This document shows, one piece after another, positions 52,774 to 62,100 of a stretch of DNA of 64,000 nt. Source of the stretch: Streptococcus infantis SK970. GTDB lineage: Bacteria; Bacillota; Bacilli; Lactobacillales; Streptococcaceae. The stretch is taken from contig AFUT01000004.1 in assembly GCA_000223255.2 (NCBI GenBank), positions 1-64,000 on the forward strand. Direction: 5' to 3'. Made by a program: the position numbers and the translations under genes. Positions within the stretch are counted from its first letter, which is position 1. Every line of letters starts with the position of its first letter. The notes under the pieces are model-generated. The model was not told where the DNA came from. It saw only the letters and a list, made by a program, of their open reading frames with translations, and ran no database searches.

Positions 52774-54184
52774 TTTAGTCCATCTAATCCTCCAGCAGAG
52801 TGCCCTCCGATGAGCTTACTTCTGGCAATACTTCTCGATGCATCCTCTAAGGCAGTCGCCTTCAAAAGGGAAGTAAAGCCGAATTGTTCTCGAATAGAGT
52901 CAATGGCGGTCTGGAGCCTTTCTTCTTTTTCTACTTTGTCCACATCATCAAAAAGGGAAATCAAACCAAAGGATTCGTCCACAAATCCTGAATAACTAAC
53001 AGCAACACTCCTGACAGCCCCAGAAGTGTATTTGCTATGGAATAATTTCAATACATAGCTGACTAAAAGACTGGTGCTGTTGGTAGGTTCAACCTTCATC
53101 TGGGTATGGATGGAGCGTTTTTGTTCCTGCTTAGAAAACCCAAGATGGATAGACACCACTGTCGTCTTCTCTCTGGCCCGTCGAAGCCTGATAGCTACCT
53201 GCTCAGCCATCTCTCGAAGGATAATTTCGATATCTCGCTGTTTGACATAGTCTCTCGGTAAAATTTGCGAATTGCCTAAGCCGTGAGATTTGGCTTTATA
53301 GGGCTTGTGAACATTACTCTCATCTATTCCATTGGCATGGAACCACAAGCGAAGTCCAGCTTGGCCAAGTTCTTTCTTCAGGACATCAGGATTGCTATTG
53401 GCTAATTCCTTAATCGAATAGATTTCCAAGCTATTCAAGCGCTTCTCCATCCGATGCCCAATCCCCCAAAAGTCGGTCATCTTTGGAATGGACCAGACCT
53501 TGCCTTCCACATCCTGGTAAGACCAATTGGCTCGCATGGTCGGTGTGTGCTTGGCTTCATTATCCAAGGCCAACTTAGCAAGCAGAGGATTGGCATTCGA
53601 CATACCGACTGTCGAGTAAATCCCGGTCTGCCGCCAGATATCTCTCTGGATACGAGCCGAAAGCATATCTAGCTTATCTTTGCGAGAAATCTGCTGGTCC
53701 GGGACAAAATAATTAAGCGAACTGGTTAGATCAATAAAGCCTTCATCAATTGAATAAGGATAAATATCATCTGGACTGCCATAATTCTGGAAAATGCGCT
53801 GAATTTCCATGTTGACTGCGATATACTTATCCATCCGAGGAGGGACAATGACGGTCACCCGAGCCCAATCTTCGATAAATTTCACATAGTCTGGATCTGT
53901 CCGTAAGCCTTGTTTTTGGCATTATAGTAGGAAAATTTACGCGTTTTGATATCAAAGGGGAGGTCATAGGCACGACCAACATTTGCTTTCCCAAAAACCT
54001 TTTTAAACATAGGTGAGGAGGCAAGAATAAGCCCAACAGAATTATCCGCCCGGCTCATGACACAAAGGGAGGTTTTGAGGGGATGGAGTCCTCTTTCTAC
54101 ACACTCAACGCTAGCATAAAAGGACTTCATATCGACAAAGGCAATATCACTTTTGGGCTCTCTGGAATAATCAAAGTAGCCCAT
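52770..54184 (-). pseudogene. umuC: UmuC-type Y-family DNA polymerase, frameshifted
   Basis: The ATG at 54184 starts MGYFDYSREPKSDIAFVD with the catalytic D-M-K-S-F-Y-A-S-V-E. The frame is lost at the five-T run 53913-53917; one added base continues S-Y-Y-N-A-K-K-Q-G-L-R into the second part with the catalytic Y-S-I-D-E-G-F, thumb and little-finger domains. Repaired length is 471 residues, normal for Gram-positive UmuC/ImpB homologues (UV-damage repair, mutagenic bypass). The gene lies directly after a UmuD/LexA-like regulator and before yolD-like. As read, catalytic residues are split between two ORFs, so it would be inactive. Confidence 0.87.
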
Positions 54185-54187
54185 AGA

Positions 54188-54873
54188 CTATCCCTCCATG
54201 GGTACGAAATTGCCCACGATAATACCCACAATCCGCGGATCTTCTTCGTAAGAAATGTGAATATCCTTATATTTAGGATTGATGGAGACCAAACGCAGAC
54301 CATCTTCTTCTCGATAGACCCGTTTGATATAAGTCTGGTTATTGCAAACTACTGCATAGACTGCCCCGTCATAATCAAATCCGGTCTCTCGAATCAGAGC
54401 CACGGAACCATTTTGATATTTGGGTTCCATAGAATCTCCTGATACCCAGGAAGCAAAATCGTGAGCTAGTTCCTCATTAAAGTAAACCGTGTCAAAGTTT
54501 CGATCATCATAAACTGAAGCTCCGATACCAGCCGACATGCGTTCGTAGACATGATACTCGAAAAGTTTTTCTGAAATAGCAGTCACCTTCTTGGCTTGTT
54601 CTTCTTGAGCCAGATTGCGAGCATAGACTACCACCTTTTCTTTCCCTTGATTAGAGAGGCTATTATAGAGGCGGACAATTTCGATTTGAGTAAAATAGCC
54701 TTTTGGTACTTTTAAAATCTCTTCTAGCTGTTTAACTTTTCTTTAGAAGGCTCCTTGACTCCACGCTCCCAAGCTGAATAAGCCTGAAAACTAATCCCAA
54801 GATTCTCCGCAATTTCTTTCTGTGTTAGTTTTAGCTCTTTTCTCCGAGCCTTAAGTTTTTCTGGTTGGTACAT
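54188..54873 (-). pseudogene. HTH / S24-peptidase SOS regulator (LexA/HdiR-like, UmuD-type), frameshifted
   Basis: The ATG at 54873 (AGGAGG upstream) opens an XRE-type helix-turn-helix (L-T-Q-K-E-I-A-E-N-L-G-I-S, Q-A-Y-S-A-W-E-R-G). It stops at the four-T run 54737-54740; one added base gives K-V-K-Q-L-E-E-I-L-K and joins the C-terminal part with an A-G cleavage pair (M-S-A-G-I-G), serine S-G-D-S-M-E-P and lysine I-K-R-V. The repaired protein is 228 residues. It is the self-cleaving repressor type that governs neighbouring umuC. A dyad operator lies upstream. Confidence 0.85.
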
Positions 54874-54922
54874 GATTTACCTCCTAGTGTGGTGTTTTCA
54901 TAGTAGATTGACTTCATATTTT

Positions 54923-54949
54923 AAAACTCAACCATTTTGGTTTAGTTTT
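54923..54949. promoter_or_regulatory. Dyad operator of the SOS regulator
   Basis: AAAACTCAACC and GGTTTAGTTTT, 11-base arms with one mismatch around five bases (ATTTT), about 50 bases before the regulator start. This is the expected place for autoregulation of the umuDC-like operon. Confidence 0.6.
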
Positions 54950-55049
54950 ATTATATAAAAAAGTAGACGAATGTCTAGTGGGAAAATCGAGCTTTACTAA
55001 ATGTAATTATCTATTATCAAAAAGGTAGGACTAAATCCTACCTTATAGC

Positions 55050-55498
55050 TTATTTAACTTTTTTAAATTTAGCAATCTTCATGTAATTACTAAACACATC
55101 CTTATCTTTATCCTTAAGTGAAGAGTTTTTAACATCCTTAAAAGTTAACACATCTCCAGACACTTCATAAGTAATTTCGGTTTTTTCTTGATTAGCTTCC
55201 GCTACAAGAGTTTTTGCTTTTTGATCTACTTTTAAATCAACCACTTGATTAGACTTTTTCCCAGCTAAATCTGAGTCAATTTTCATCTCCCCTTTATCAT
55301 CATTGATAGTGATAGAAATAGAAACTTTATAATTATCACCAACTAAAGATTGGAGCTCAGACGGTATAATTTGTTTCATTTCCTCTTTTGTGGGTTCAAA
55401 AACATAGGTTCCATTATCTTTTTTGAGTTACAAGCCACAAGAAAAACCGCAGCAACTGCCAACAAAACTCCTAAGAAAAGACGCTTCAAAGATTTCAT
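55050..55498 (-). pseudogene. Small lipoprotein of unknown function, frameshifted
   Basis: The ATG at 55498 (GGAG upstream) gives a signal peptide with lipobox LVAC (Cys at 23), then N-S-K-K. The frame is lost at the six-T run 55419-55424; one added base gives D-N-G-T-Y-V-F-E-P and leads into the intact part (M-K-Q-I-I-P-S-E-L), 149 residues total. The C-terminal half is a lysine-rich beta domain similar in layout to streptococcal DUF5105/DUF4352-like lipoproteins, but the family is not certain. Confidence 0.78.
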
Positions 55499-55528
55499 TT
55501 CAATCTCCTTTTAAAATTTAATATCCAT

Positions 55529-55557
55529 ATTCTATCAAATAATAAATGTATTATCAA
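55529..55557 (-). promoter_or_regulatory. Promoter of the small lipoprotein gene
   Basis: TTGATA (55557-55552), 17-base spacer and TAGAAT (55534-55529) on the minus strand. Confidence 0.65.
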
Positions 55558-55679
55558 GTAATTATAGAATTAAACCTAGACAATTTATAGGGCTCAGTTA
55601 AACTCAATCTGAAATTTGTTATCTAAGAAATCTCTATCCCACAATCAAATGTTATAGCCTTCATCCTTCATCTACAGTA

Positions 55680-55838
55680 TACTAATCGAAAAACACCCCA
55701 TGGTGTGGTCCATGAAGCGTTTCGAAAGATTGGTGCAATCGTATTGATTAACGTTTTGAGGCAACCGACTTTGTCATGTTGCAGCCACATTTGTAAGCGA
55801 CTAAAGTCGCAACAACTGTGTCAATTGCACCAATTTAG
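55680..55838. other. Highly structured non-coding segment of unknown nature
   Basis: No credible gene. Several hairpins are nested: ACACC/GGTGT near 55693, GCGAC-TAAA-GTCGC at 55797-55810, and an 11-base inverted repeat ATTGGTGCAAT (55729-55739) / ATTGCACCAAT (55824-55834) that closes the whole block. It lies immediately beside the displaced rpsI end. It might be a decayed BOX/RUP-like repeat or the end of an inserted element; not identified. Confidence 0.45.
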
Positions 55839-55848
55839 TAAGAAAGTA

Positions 55849-55947
55849 CAAAAAAGAACACCTCGAAAGGTGCTCTTTGTAAGTATTGTAATTCTCTCGA
55901 ATTAACGTTTACTAAATTGTGATGCTTTACGAGCTTTATTAAGGCCT
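55849..55947 (-). repeat. Displaced copy of the rpsI 3' end and terminator (attL-like)
   Basis: 99 bases, about 94% identical to 56971-57069. It encodes only the last residues of S9 ([14 protein letters not shown], stop) and includes the hairpin AGAGCACCT/AGGTGTTCT with its T run. No rpsI body is attached, so it is a fragment. Together with the copy at the true rpsI gene it brackets about 1 kb, as att sites do after integration at a gene 3' end. Its hairpin may terminate the cargo gene. Confidence 0.82.
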
Positions 55948-55987
55948 ATTGAAAATATATTATTTTTATGCTAATAAAACAAGAAGG

Positions 55988-56788
55988 CTACTTATACCTA
56001 AAACTGTTTTCACCCAAATTAACCTTAAAATATTTGAACCTCTTGTCTGAATCTGGAATCGAGAATTCGAAGCTTTGTTTAGTTCCATTTTCCCATAAAT
56101 ATCTTGTTTCAAACTTAAAACCAGAATAAATTTTATCATTTTCATCATAAAAAGAAATATTTATATCTATGTAATTGATGCGATGACCTGTAGTATTTTC
56201 AAAATTCCCCACGTAGCGTTTCTCTTTTTCTGATCCATCTTCAACCTCTTCAACTACAAAGTTTTTTGCATCAAACGTATCTACTAATATTCCGTAAACT
56301 CTATTAAATTCTTTAACAGCTTCACCGGACCTCAATATATCATTTAAACTATTTTTATCTTGAACAGGGATTTCACTTATTGAATTAATATCTAAAAGTA
56401 ATTCATAACGTTTATGTTGGAGTTTGTTCCACTCGTTTCTAAAGATTCTATCCAAGTATTTTCGATTTATTGCCGTTTCCTTTTCATTCTTAAGGACATC
56501 AATATAGGTGTCAGCTAGTTTCTTTAACTCAGGATTTTCGAACTCTCGATTTTTATATTTCTTAAGTTCATTTAGTTCATAATCCACACAGATTCTATAG
56601 TTTTTTAGTGATTCTTTATCATACTCCCTTTTGGCAACAAACTCCCAACGTTTATCTAACCCTTTTGCTAACGAAGTTAGAAATTCATTATCATAGGTAT
56701 TATTGTTGTTTTCACTTGCATTAAATATAAGCAAAAGCATTAGTAGAAATATTGAAACTACACCTAATAGTTTTTTCCCCACACTCAA
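55988..56788 (-). CDS. Membrane-anchored protein of unknown function (cargo between rpsI repeats)
   Basis: 266 residues. N-terminal anchor or uncleaved signal (about 4-22), a long helical Lys/Glu/Asn-rich region (30-150) and a C-terminal beta domain (Y-V-G-N-F-E-N-T-T-G-H-R-I-N-Y then Y-D-E-N-D-K-I-Y) resembling the FxLYD type. Base composition is more A/T-rich than its neighbours. It is the only gene between the two rpsI 3' copies; no integrase is present. Function unknown. Confidence 0.72.
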   Translation of the reverse strand: MSVGKKLLGVVSIFLLMLLLIFNASENNNNTYDNEFLTSLAKGLDKRWEFVAKREYDKESLKNYRICVDYELNELKKYKNREFENPELKKLADTYIDVLKNEKETAINRKYLDRIFRNEWNKLQHKRYELLLDINSISEIPVQDKNSLNDILRSGEAVKEFNRVYGILVDTFDAKNFVVEEVEDGSEKEKRYVGNFENTTGHRINYIDINISFYDENDKIYSGFKFETRYLWENGTKQSFEFSIPDSDKRFKYFKVNLGENSFRYK

Positions 56789-56970
56789 TCTCTCATTTCT
56801 ATCTTTTTTCTATTATAACACTCCTTTGATTACTGTCAAACTAATAGATGCTTTTGAAAAGTATTGTAAATATAGGCCCTTTTCTATATCAAATGAATTT
56901 CATATATTTGAGAAAAGTTGTCGATAAAAAATAACTCAAGAAAAATTTTGTGATAAGTCTTACTTTTTAA

Positions 56971-57069
56971 CAAAAAAGAACACCCCGAAAGGTGCTCTTT
57001 GTAAGTATAGTAATTTTTTCGAATTAACGTTTACTAAATTGTGATGCTTTACGAGCTTTCTTAAGACCT
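56971..57069 (-). repeat. rpsI 3' end and terminator (attR-like copy at the intact gene)
   Basis: The matching 99-base copy, containing the functional S9 C-terminus (to TAA at 57024) and hairpin terminator GAGCACC/GGGTGTTC with TTTTTTG on the minus strand (56971-57000). Differences from the other copy are six substitutions without indels. Confidence 0.82.
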
Positions 57070-57416
57070 GGTTTCTTACGCTCAACTTTACGTGAGTCAC
57101 GTGTAAGAAGTCCTGCGCGTTTCAATGAATCGCGGAAGTCTGGGTCTACTTGAAGAAGGGCACGAGCGATACCGTGACGGATAGCTCCTGCTTGACCAGC
57201 GTATCCACCACCTACAACGTTAACGAAAACGTCGTATGAACCTGCAGTTGAAGTAACTGCGAATGGTTGGTTGATTACAAGACGAAGGTCAGCGTGTGGG
57301 ATGTACTCTTCAACATCTTTTTTGTTAACAGTGATTTTACCAGTTCCTGGAACAAGGCGAACGCGTGCAACAGCGTTTTTACGACGTCCAGTACCTGCAT
57401 ATTGTGCTTGTGACAT
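57024..57416 (-). CDS. rpsI: 30S ribosomal protein S9
   Basis: 130 residues with the S9 signatures [10 protein letters not shown] and the C-terminal [14 protein letters not shown] that reaches the P-site tRNA. Co-transcribed with rplM, 18 bases apart. Confidence 0.98.
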   Translation of the reverse strand: MSQAQYAGTGRRKNAVARVRLVPGTGKITVNKKDVEEYIPHADLRLVINQPFAVTSTAGSYDVFVNVVGGGYAGQAGAIRHGIARALLQVDPDFRDSLKRAGLLTRDSRKVERKKPGLKKARKASQFSKR

Positions 57417-57434
57417 ACTTTATTGTTCCTTTCC

Positions 57435-57881
57435 TTAGATAAGTCCTGAAATATCAAGAACTTCTGGTTGTTGTGCAGCGTGAGTGTGCTCAGCTCCAAC
57501 GAATACTTTCAATTTCATACCTTGAGCGTGGCCAAGAGTATTGTGTGGAAGCATACCTTTAACTGATTTCTCGATCAAACGTACTGCATTTTTAGAACGA
57601 AGTTCACCAGCAGAGATTTGTTTCAATCCACCTGGGTGGTTTGAGTGAGTGTAGTAGATCTTATCAGTTGCTTTTTTACCAGTCAATTTAACTTTTTCAG
57701 CATTGATAACGATTACGAAGTCACCTGTATCAGTGTGTGGTGTGAATGTTGGTTTGTTTTTTCCGCGAAGCACGCTAGCAACAACTGCTGAAAGGCGTCC
57801 AAGAGGTACATCAGTTGCGTCAACAACGTACCATTTGCGTTCTACTTGGCCTGGTTTAGCCATGAATGTAGTTTTGTTCAT
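57435..57881 (-). CDS. rplM: 50S ribosomal protein L13
   Basis: 148 residues: [21 protein letters not shown] and the G-M-L-P-H-N-T-L-G motif of L13. Starts M-N-K-T-T-F with AGGAG upstream. Preceded by an L13-type leader RNA. Confidence 0.98.
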   Translation of the reverse strand: MNKTTFMAKPGQVERKWYVVDATDVPLGRLSAVVASVLRGKNKPTFTPHTDTGDFVIVINAEKVKLTGKKATDKIYYTHSNHPGGLKQISAGELRSKNAVRLIEKSVKGMLPHNTLGHAQGMKLKVFVGAEHTHAAQQPEVLDISGLI

Positions 57882-57894
57882 GATTTCTCCTATA

Positions 57895-57986
57895 TGAATG
57901 TCGTTTTTGTTTACAGGGCGGATGTTCCGGTCCGCAAGTTATTTGAAAGGTTCCGGGGCCTTACAAATGGGGTAAACAATACCGCC
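57895..57986 (-). ncRNA. L13 ribosomal protein leader
   Basis: On the minus strand, the segment GGCGGTATTGTTTACCCC, TTGTAAGGCCCCGGAACC, TTGCGGACCGGAACATCCG and CCTGTAAACAAA matches the structured leader known before rplM-rpsI in Firmicutes, proposed to bind L13 for autoregulation. The long-range GTTTAC/GTAAAC pairing is visible. Confidence 0.82.
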
Positions 57987-57990
57987 TACT

Positions 57991-58020
57991 ATTGTATCAA
58001 AAATCTCAGATAAAAGTCAA
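57991..58020 (-). promoter_or_regulatory. Promoter of rplM-rpsI
   Basis: TTGACT (58020-58015), 18-base spacer and TACAAT (57996-57991) on the minus strand; the leader starts a few bases downstream. Confidence 0.75.
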
Positions 58021-58039
58021 GCGGTTGGGAAAATATTTT

Positions 58040-58747
58040 TTATTTCTGCCAGATTCGTAGTCTTCTTTCGCCCTTCTCCTCAAGCATGGTCTGAAAAGCT
58101 TTAGAGACCAAGTAAATGGCACAAGTCAAGAATAGGGTAACGACTAGATAATTGATCAAAGGGCCGTGGTCTCCAACCAATGGTGGTTTTGTCAAAAAGC
58201 CATAATCTCCACCCGTCATTAGATTTACCACAAAAATCACAGCATTCAGTGAAGATGTGATGATTAGGATTCGTTTGAAGTCCAATAAGCTAACATCGTA
58301 GTTCTTCAAAAGATAAATCAAGGAATTTCCAAAGAGGGCTAAGTGTCCGAAAATAAAGGACAGGATAGCGATGTGGGGGAAGGGATAGGGATCTGGAACT
58401 GGATAAACAAAGGCTGCCAAAGGCCCGAAGGTTCCTAGCACAGCAAAGTACTGTTTGACTTTAGAGACACCAGGAAGCAAAAGCACTACAAACATAGCTA
58501 AGCGGCAATGATAAAAAGGCAGGCTTTCTGTCAAAGGCATCTGATTGACCAAATACCAACCGTAAAGCAGGATTAACTGTGTCGCCTGTAAAACCTGGAA
58601 AAATCGCTGACAGATCTTATTATTACCATAGCGATAGGCAAGAAATACAGTCAATGCCAATAAACTAAATAGACTTCCATACCAAAAAAGATCAAATCGG
58701 GGTGGCTCCGTCGGCTGTGTGCTAAATAAAGCATCCCAAACATTCAT
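58040..58747 (-). CDS. YwaF/TIGR02206 family membrane protein
   Basis: 235 residues with about seven membrane spans. The pattern H-C-R-L-A-M-F-V at about 90 and P-F-P-H-I-A-I-L-S-F in the middle match the TIGR02206 (YwaF) family. Integral membrane protein of unknown function. Monocistronic. Confidence 0.82.
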   Translation of the reverse strand: MNVWDALFSTQPTEPPRFDLFWYGSLFSLLALTVFLAYRYGNNKICQRFFQVLQATQLILLYGWYLVNQMPLTESLPFYHCRLAMFVVLLLPGVSKVKQYFAVLGTFGPLAAFVYPVPDPYPFPHIAILSFIFGHLALFGNSLIYLLKNYDVSLLDFKRILIITSSLNAVIFVVNLMTGGDYGFLTKPPLVGDHGPLINYLVVTLFLTCAIYLVSKAFQTMLEEKGERRLRIWQK

Positions 58748-58867
58748 ATAATTTTCCTCATTTTCATATAAACTAACCTCTTACTAATCTCTATAGAGCA
58801 TAGCTTACATTTATTTCTTATAATTTTGTGTAAAAGAAACTGTCGATCTTAATATAAAGCAAAGCTT

Positions 58868-59479
58868 CTAATCGACATATTGTTCCCGCTCATCCTGATA
58901 GACCTGCCACAAAATTTCCATTTGTTCTTGAGTTATTCGTTTTTCAGATAGGGGCGGGAGATTCTTGATATCAAAAAATTCAAGTTCCGCAATTTCTTGA
59001 TTTTCTTGAAATTGTCCATCCAATAACTGACAGTCAAAGACGAACTTGGCATACTGTTTGTTCTGAAGTTGAAAGCGATTGGTATCAAAAATGGCCAATA
59101 AAGAGCCTACTTCTGCCGTAAATCCTGTTTCTTCCTGAACTTCTTTTCGGATATTTTCCTTGGGAGAATATCCTACCTCACCAAAGCCACCAGGTAATGC
59201 CCAAGTATCCTCTCCTTGTCCTCTAACCAAACAAATCTTCTGGTCTTGAACAATCCAAGCCCGCACATCCATCAAGGGAGTTGCATAGCTAGCTGTTGGT
59301 TTTAAAATTGCAGTCAATTCCTCTTGATCGAGCTCTGTTTGATCTTGCAAGACACTCCATAAAATCTGACGTAAATCCTCATAACGTTCACGATCAAATG
59401 GATCCTTTGTATAGGTCAGTCCAGTATCAGTGATAGCCAACATTCTCTGCAGAGCCTTGGCAAAATCAGTTGTGCTCAT
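58868..59479 (-). CDS. Nudix hydrolase with N-terminal helical domain
   Basis: 203 residues. Residues about 1-62 are a NUDIX_N-type helical domain (R-M-L-A-I-T-D-T-G-L-T-Y) and residues 63-190 the Nudix fold, with box G-G-F-G-E-V-G-Y-S-P-K-E-N-I-R-K-E-V-Q-E, E-E-T-G. Cleaves nucleoside diphosphates linked to another moiety, ADP-ribose or FAD-type substrates being likely for this two-domain form. Overlaps murF by 14 bases and follows it. Confidence 0.86.
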   Translation of the reverse strand: MSTTDFAKALQRMLAITDTGLTYTKDPFDRERYEDLRQILWSVLQDQTELDQEELTAILKPTASYATPLMDVRAWIVQDQKICLVRGQGEDTWALPGGFGEVGYSPKENIRKEVQEETGFTAEVGSLLAIFDTNRFQLQNKQYAKFVFDCQLLDGQFQENQEIAELEFFDIKNLPPLSEKRITQEQMEILWQVYQDEREQYVD

Positions 59480-60839
59480 TTTCTAAACTTTCTACTAGCT
59501 TAGCTAGATTCATAGAATTCGAACCTTTAAGCAGAATCTGGTCATGTGCACCAATACTTTCCTTGACCTGCTTAACCATAGCTTCAAACTGGTCTTCCTC
59601 AGCTGTTTTCTTGAAGTAGTAGACATGACCAATTGGGAACATTTGACTAGCTAACTGGGCCAATTCAGCAATGTCTTCACCGTAGAAAATTACGGTATCA
59701 AGGACATCGGGTGTAATGCTCAAAATCATCTGATTATGAAGTTGAACAGACTGGTCTCCAAGTTCTTTCATGTCCGCTAGAACTGCAATTTTCTTGCCAC
59801 CTTCATTAGCTGGGATGGCAGAGAAAGTTTCTAAAATGAGCTTCATGGCAGTTGGATTGGCATTGTAGACATCTGACAAGATATCCGCACCATTGGCAGC
59901 TTTTTTCCACTCGGTACGATTGCGGGTCAATTCAAGATTTTGGAAGGCTTGACCAATCTGCTCCTCAGTCACTCCTTCTTGCAGGGCAACATAAGATGCA
60001 ATCATGGCATTGGTCGCATTGTACTTACCAGTTACTGGCAAGTCGAGAGCCTGCTCCAAGAAATTAGCCTTGAAGGTTAAGCTGTCCTTACGCTCAATCA
60101 ATTCTGTAATTTCGAGTTCTGCACCTGGACCAAAACGAACCACTTTTTGCTCAGTAGGTAGATAATCCTCTACAATAGGATCAGCTGGTGCTAAAAGCAA
60201 AGCACCCTTTTCCATCCCATCAGCGATTTGCAATTTCCCTTTGGCAATCTCAGAACGGTCCTTGAAGAAGGCCAAATGTGCCTCTCCGACCAGAGTCACA
60301 ATAGCTGTCTTTGGATGAGCGAGTTCAGATAAAAGATGGATATCTCCTAGGTGATCCTGCCCCATTTCCAAGACTAACTTTTCAGTATCATCTGGCATAT
60401 GGAGAACCGTGTAGGGGAGGCCAATCTCGTTATTGTAATTTCCTTGTGTTTTGTAGGTTTTGTAGCTTGTAGAAAGCAAATGGGCCAACATATCTTTGGT
60501 AGTAGTCTTCCCATTTGAACCTGTGACAGCAAAGACATCGACACCTGTCTTTTGAAGGTAATAGGCCGCAAGTGCTTGGAAGGCAGTTAAGACATCTTCT
60601 ACCAAGATATAAGGATGGTCTGCCACTTCCTTCTCTGATAAGGTTAGAGCTGCGCCATTTTCAAAAGCCGTCTCGATAAAGTCATGACCATCACGCGCCC
60701 CCTTTAGAGGTACAAATAAATCCCCAGGTCCAATCAAACGACTATCAAATTCCGCTTTGACTAGTGGGCTATCCACATAGTTTGTTACATCATTTTTTGC
60801 ACCGACGACACGCGCAACTTCGTGAATCGTAAGTTTCAT
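59466..60839 (-). CDS. murF: UDP-MurNAc-tripeptide--D-Ala-D-Ala ligase
   Basis: 457 residues, Mur ligase. The ATP loop T-G-S-N-G-K-T-T-T-K is at about 107-116; N-E-I-G-L-P, a central Rossmann domain and the C-terminal D-V-Y-N-A-N-P motif are present. It adds D-Ala-D-Ala, the product of the upstream ddl gene, to the wall precursor. A GC-rich hairpin separates ddl and murF, but its leader is short. Confidence 0.96.
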   Translation of the reverse strand: MKLTIHEVARVVGAKNDVTNYVDSPLVKAEFDSRLIGPGDLFVPLKGARDGHDFIETAFENGAALTLSEKEVADHPYILVEDVLTAFQALAAYYLQKTGVDVFAVTGSNGKTTTKDMLAHLLSTSYKTYKTQGNYNNEIGLPYTVLHMPDDTEKLVLEMGQDHLGDIHLLSELAHPKTAIVTLVGEAHLAFFKDRSEIAKGKLQIADGMEKGALLLAPADPIVEDYLPTEQKVVRFGPGAELEITELIERKDSLTFKANFLEQALDLPVTGKYNATNAMIASYVALQEGVTEEQIGQAFQNLELTRNRTEWKKAANGADILSDVYNANPTAMKLILETFSAIPANEGGKKIAVLADMKELGDQSVQLHNQMILSITPDVLDTVIFYGEDIAELAQLASQMFPIGHVYYFKKTAEEDQFEAMVKQVKESIGAHDQILLKGSNSMNLAKLVESLENEHN

Positions 60840-60853
60840 ATTTACTCCTTTTA

Positions 60854-60890
60854 AAAGGGGCAGGGAGTCTTGCCCCGCCCTTACAGTTGC
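60854..60890 (-). terminator. Attenuator-like hairpin between ddl and murF
   Basis: GGGGCA / TGCCCC stem followed by TTTTAAAA on the minus strand, directly before the murF ribosome binding site. It may reduce read-through from ddl into murF. Confidence 0.5.
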
Positions 60891-60892
60891 CT

Positions 60893-61936
60893 TTACAATA
60901 GGTGCGCTTCACGCTTGTTAAAGCTTTCCTTAGCAAGGTCCACCAAACGCTCAATTAGTTCTGGGTAAGGAAGACCCATATTATCCCAAAGCAAAGGATA
61001 CATAGACCATTGGGTAAATCCTGGCATGGTGTTAAGCTCATTTAGGAAAACTTCTCCCTTATCTGTATAGAAGAAGTCACAACGTGACAAGCCAAGTCCA
61101 CCGATAGCACGGAAGGCAGCTTCTGCATTTTTACGCATGACTGCTACTACATCATCGCTAATCTTAGCTGGAATATCCATAGTAATCTTGTTATCGATAT
61201 ATTTTGCTTCGTAATCATAGAAGGCTACATCCTTGACAACTTCACCAGGAAGCGTGCTCTTGACATCATAGTTTCCTAAGAGACCAACTTCGATTTCACG
61301 TGCATTGACTCCTTGCTCTACCAAGACACGGCTATCGTACTTGAAGGCAAGCTCAAGAGCTTGATGGAGTTCCTCTTTAGTTTCTGACTTAGAAATACCG
61401 ACACTAGAACCCATATTAGATGGCTTAGTAAAGACTGGATAGGTTAATTTTTCTTCAACTTCAGCAATCTTAGAAGCCAAGTCATCCCCTTCAACAATAG
61501 CTACGTAAGGAACTTGGGCAATCCCAGCAGACTCCAAAACACGTTTTGTAGTAATCTTATCCATGGCAAGGCTTGAAGATAGGATGTTGCAACCGACATA
61601 AGGCATTTTCAAGACTTCTAGGAAACCTTGAACGGAACCGTCTTCTCCCATAGGTCCATGAAGAACCGGAAAGACAACTGCGCCTTCTTCGTAGATGGCA
61701 CTTGGAGCAATTTTCTTGTCCCAATCAATCGTTTCATTGGTCATGAGACGTTCATCTTGGCCAGGAGTTTGGGTAAATTCTTGGGTTTTGATGAAGTCAC
61801 CAGACTGGCTGATAAAGAAGGTTTTGACTACAAAACGATCATAGTTGACCGCACGCATGACACTCTCAGCTGACAATACAGACACTTCACGCTCTGCACT
61901 GCGTCCGCCATATAATAGAATAATTGTTTGTTTCAT
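60893..61936 (-). CDS. ddl: D-alanine--D-alanine ligase
   Basis: 347 residues, ATP-grasp. [12 protein letters not shown] at the N-terminus, [22 protein letters not shown] and the C-terminal [11 protein letters not shown] are intact. Makes the dipeptide for murF. Confidence 0.97.
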   Translation of the reverse strand: MKQTIILLYGGRSAEREVSVLSAESVMRAVNYDRFVVKTFFISQSGDFIKTQEFTQTPGQDERLMTNETIDWDKKIAPSAIYEEGAVVFPVLHGPMGEDGSVQGFLEVLKMPYVGCNILSSSLAMDKITTKRVLESAGIAQVPYVAIVEGDDLASKIAEVEEKLTYPVFTKPSNMGSSVGISKSETKEELHQALELAFKYDSRVLVEQGVNAREIEVGLLGNYDVKSTLPGEVVKDVAFYDYEAKYIDNKITMDIPAKISDDVVAVMRKNAEAAFRAIGGLGLSRCDFFYTDKGEVFLNELNTMPGFTQWSMYPLLWDNMGLPYPELIERLVDLAKESFNKREAHLL

Positions 61937-62009
61937 ATGATTGTCCTATTTCTACTAGAATACTTGCTCTTTAGTATATCACATTTGTCTCTTTTTTAAA
62001 CTTGAATAG

Positions 62010-62048
62010 CACAAAAGAGACTGGATTAAAAATAAATTCAGTCTCTTG
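62010..62048. terminator. Terminator of pbp2b-recR
   Basis: AAGAGACTG / CAGTCTCTT with an A/T-rich loop, between recR and ddl, with TTTTG on the minus strand. Confidence 0.7.
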
Positions 62049-62100
62049 ATTTCTTAAAGTCTTATCTGCTAACTAAGCGCCTGTTCTATATCCTTACAGA

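Noticed and set aside
54083..54442. 119-residue plus-strand open frame across the regulator/umuC junction
   Set aside because: Antisense to two recognisable genes; no coding features.
55680..55838. Canonical BOX element
   Set aside because: Some words such as TATACTAATCGAAAA and GTTTTGAGG recall BOX parts, but the order and the conserved boxA/boxC bodies are not present, so it is reported only as an unidentified structured block.
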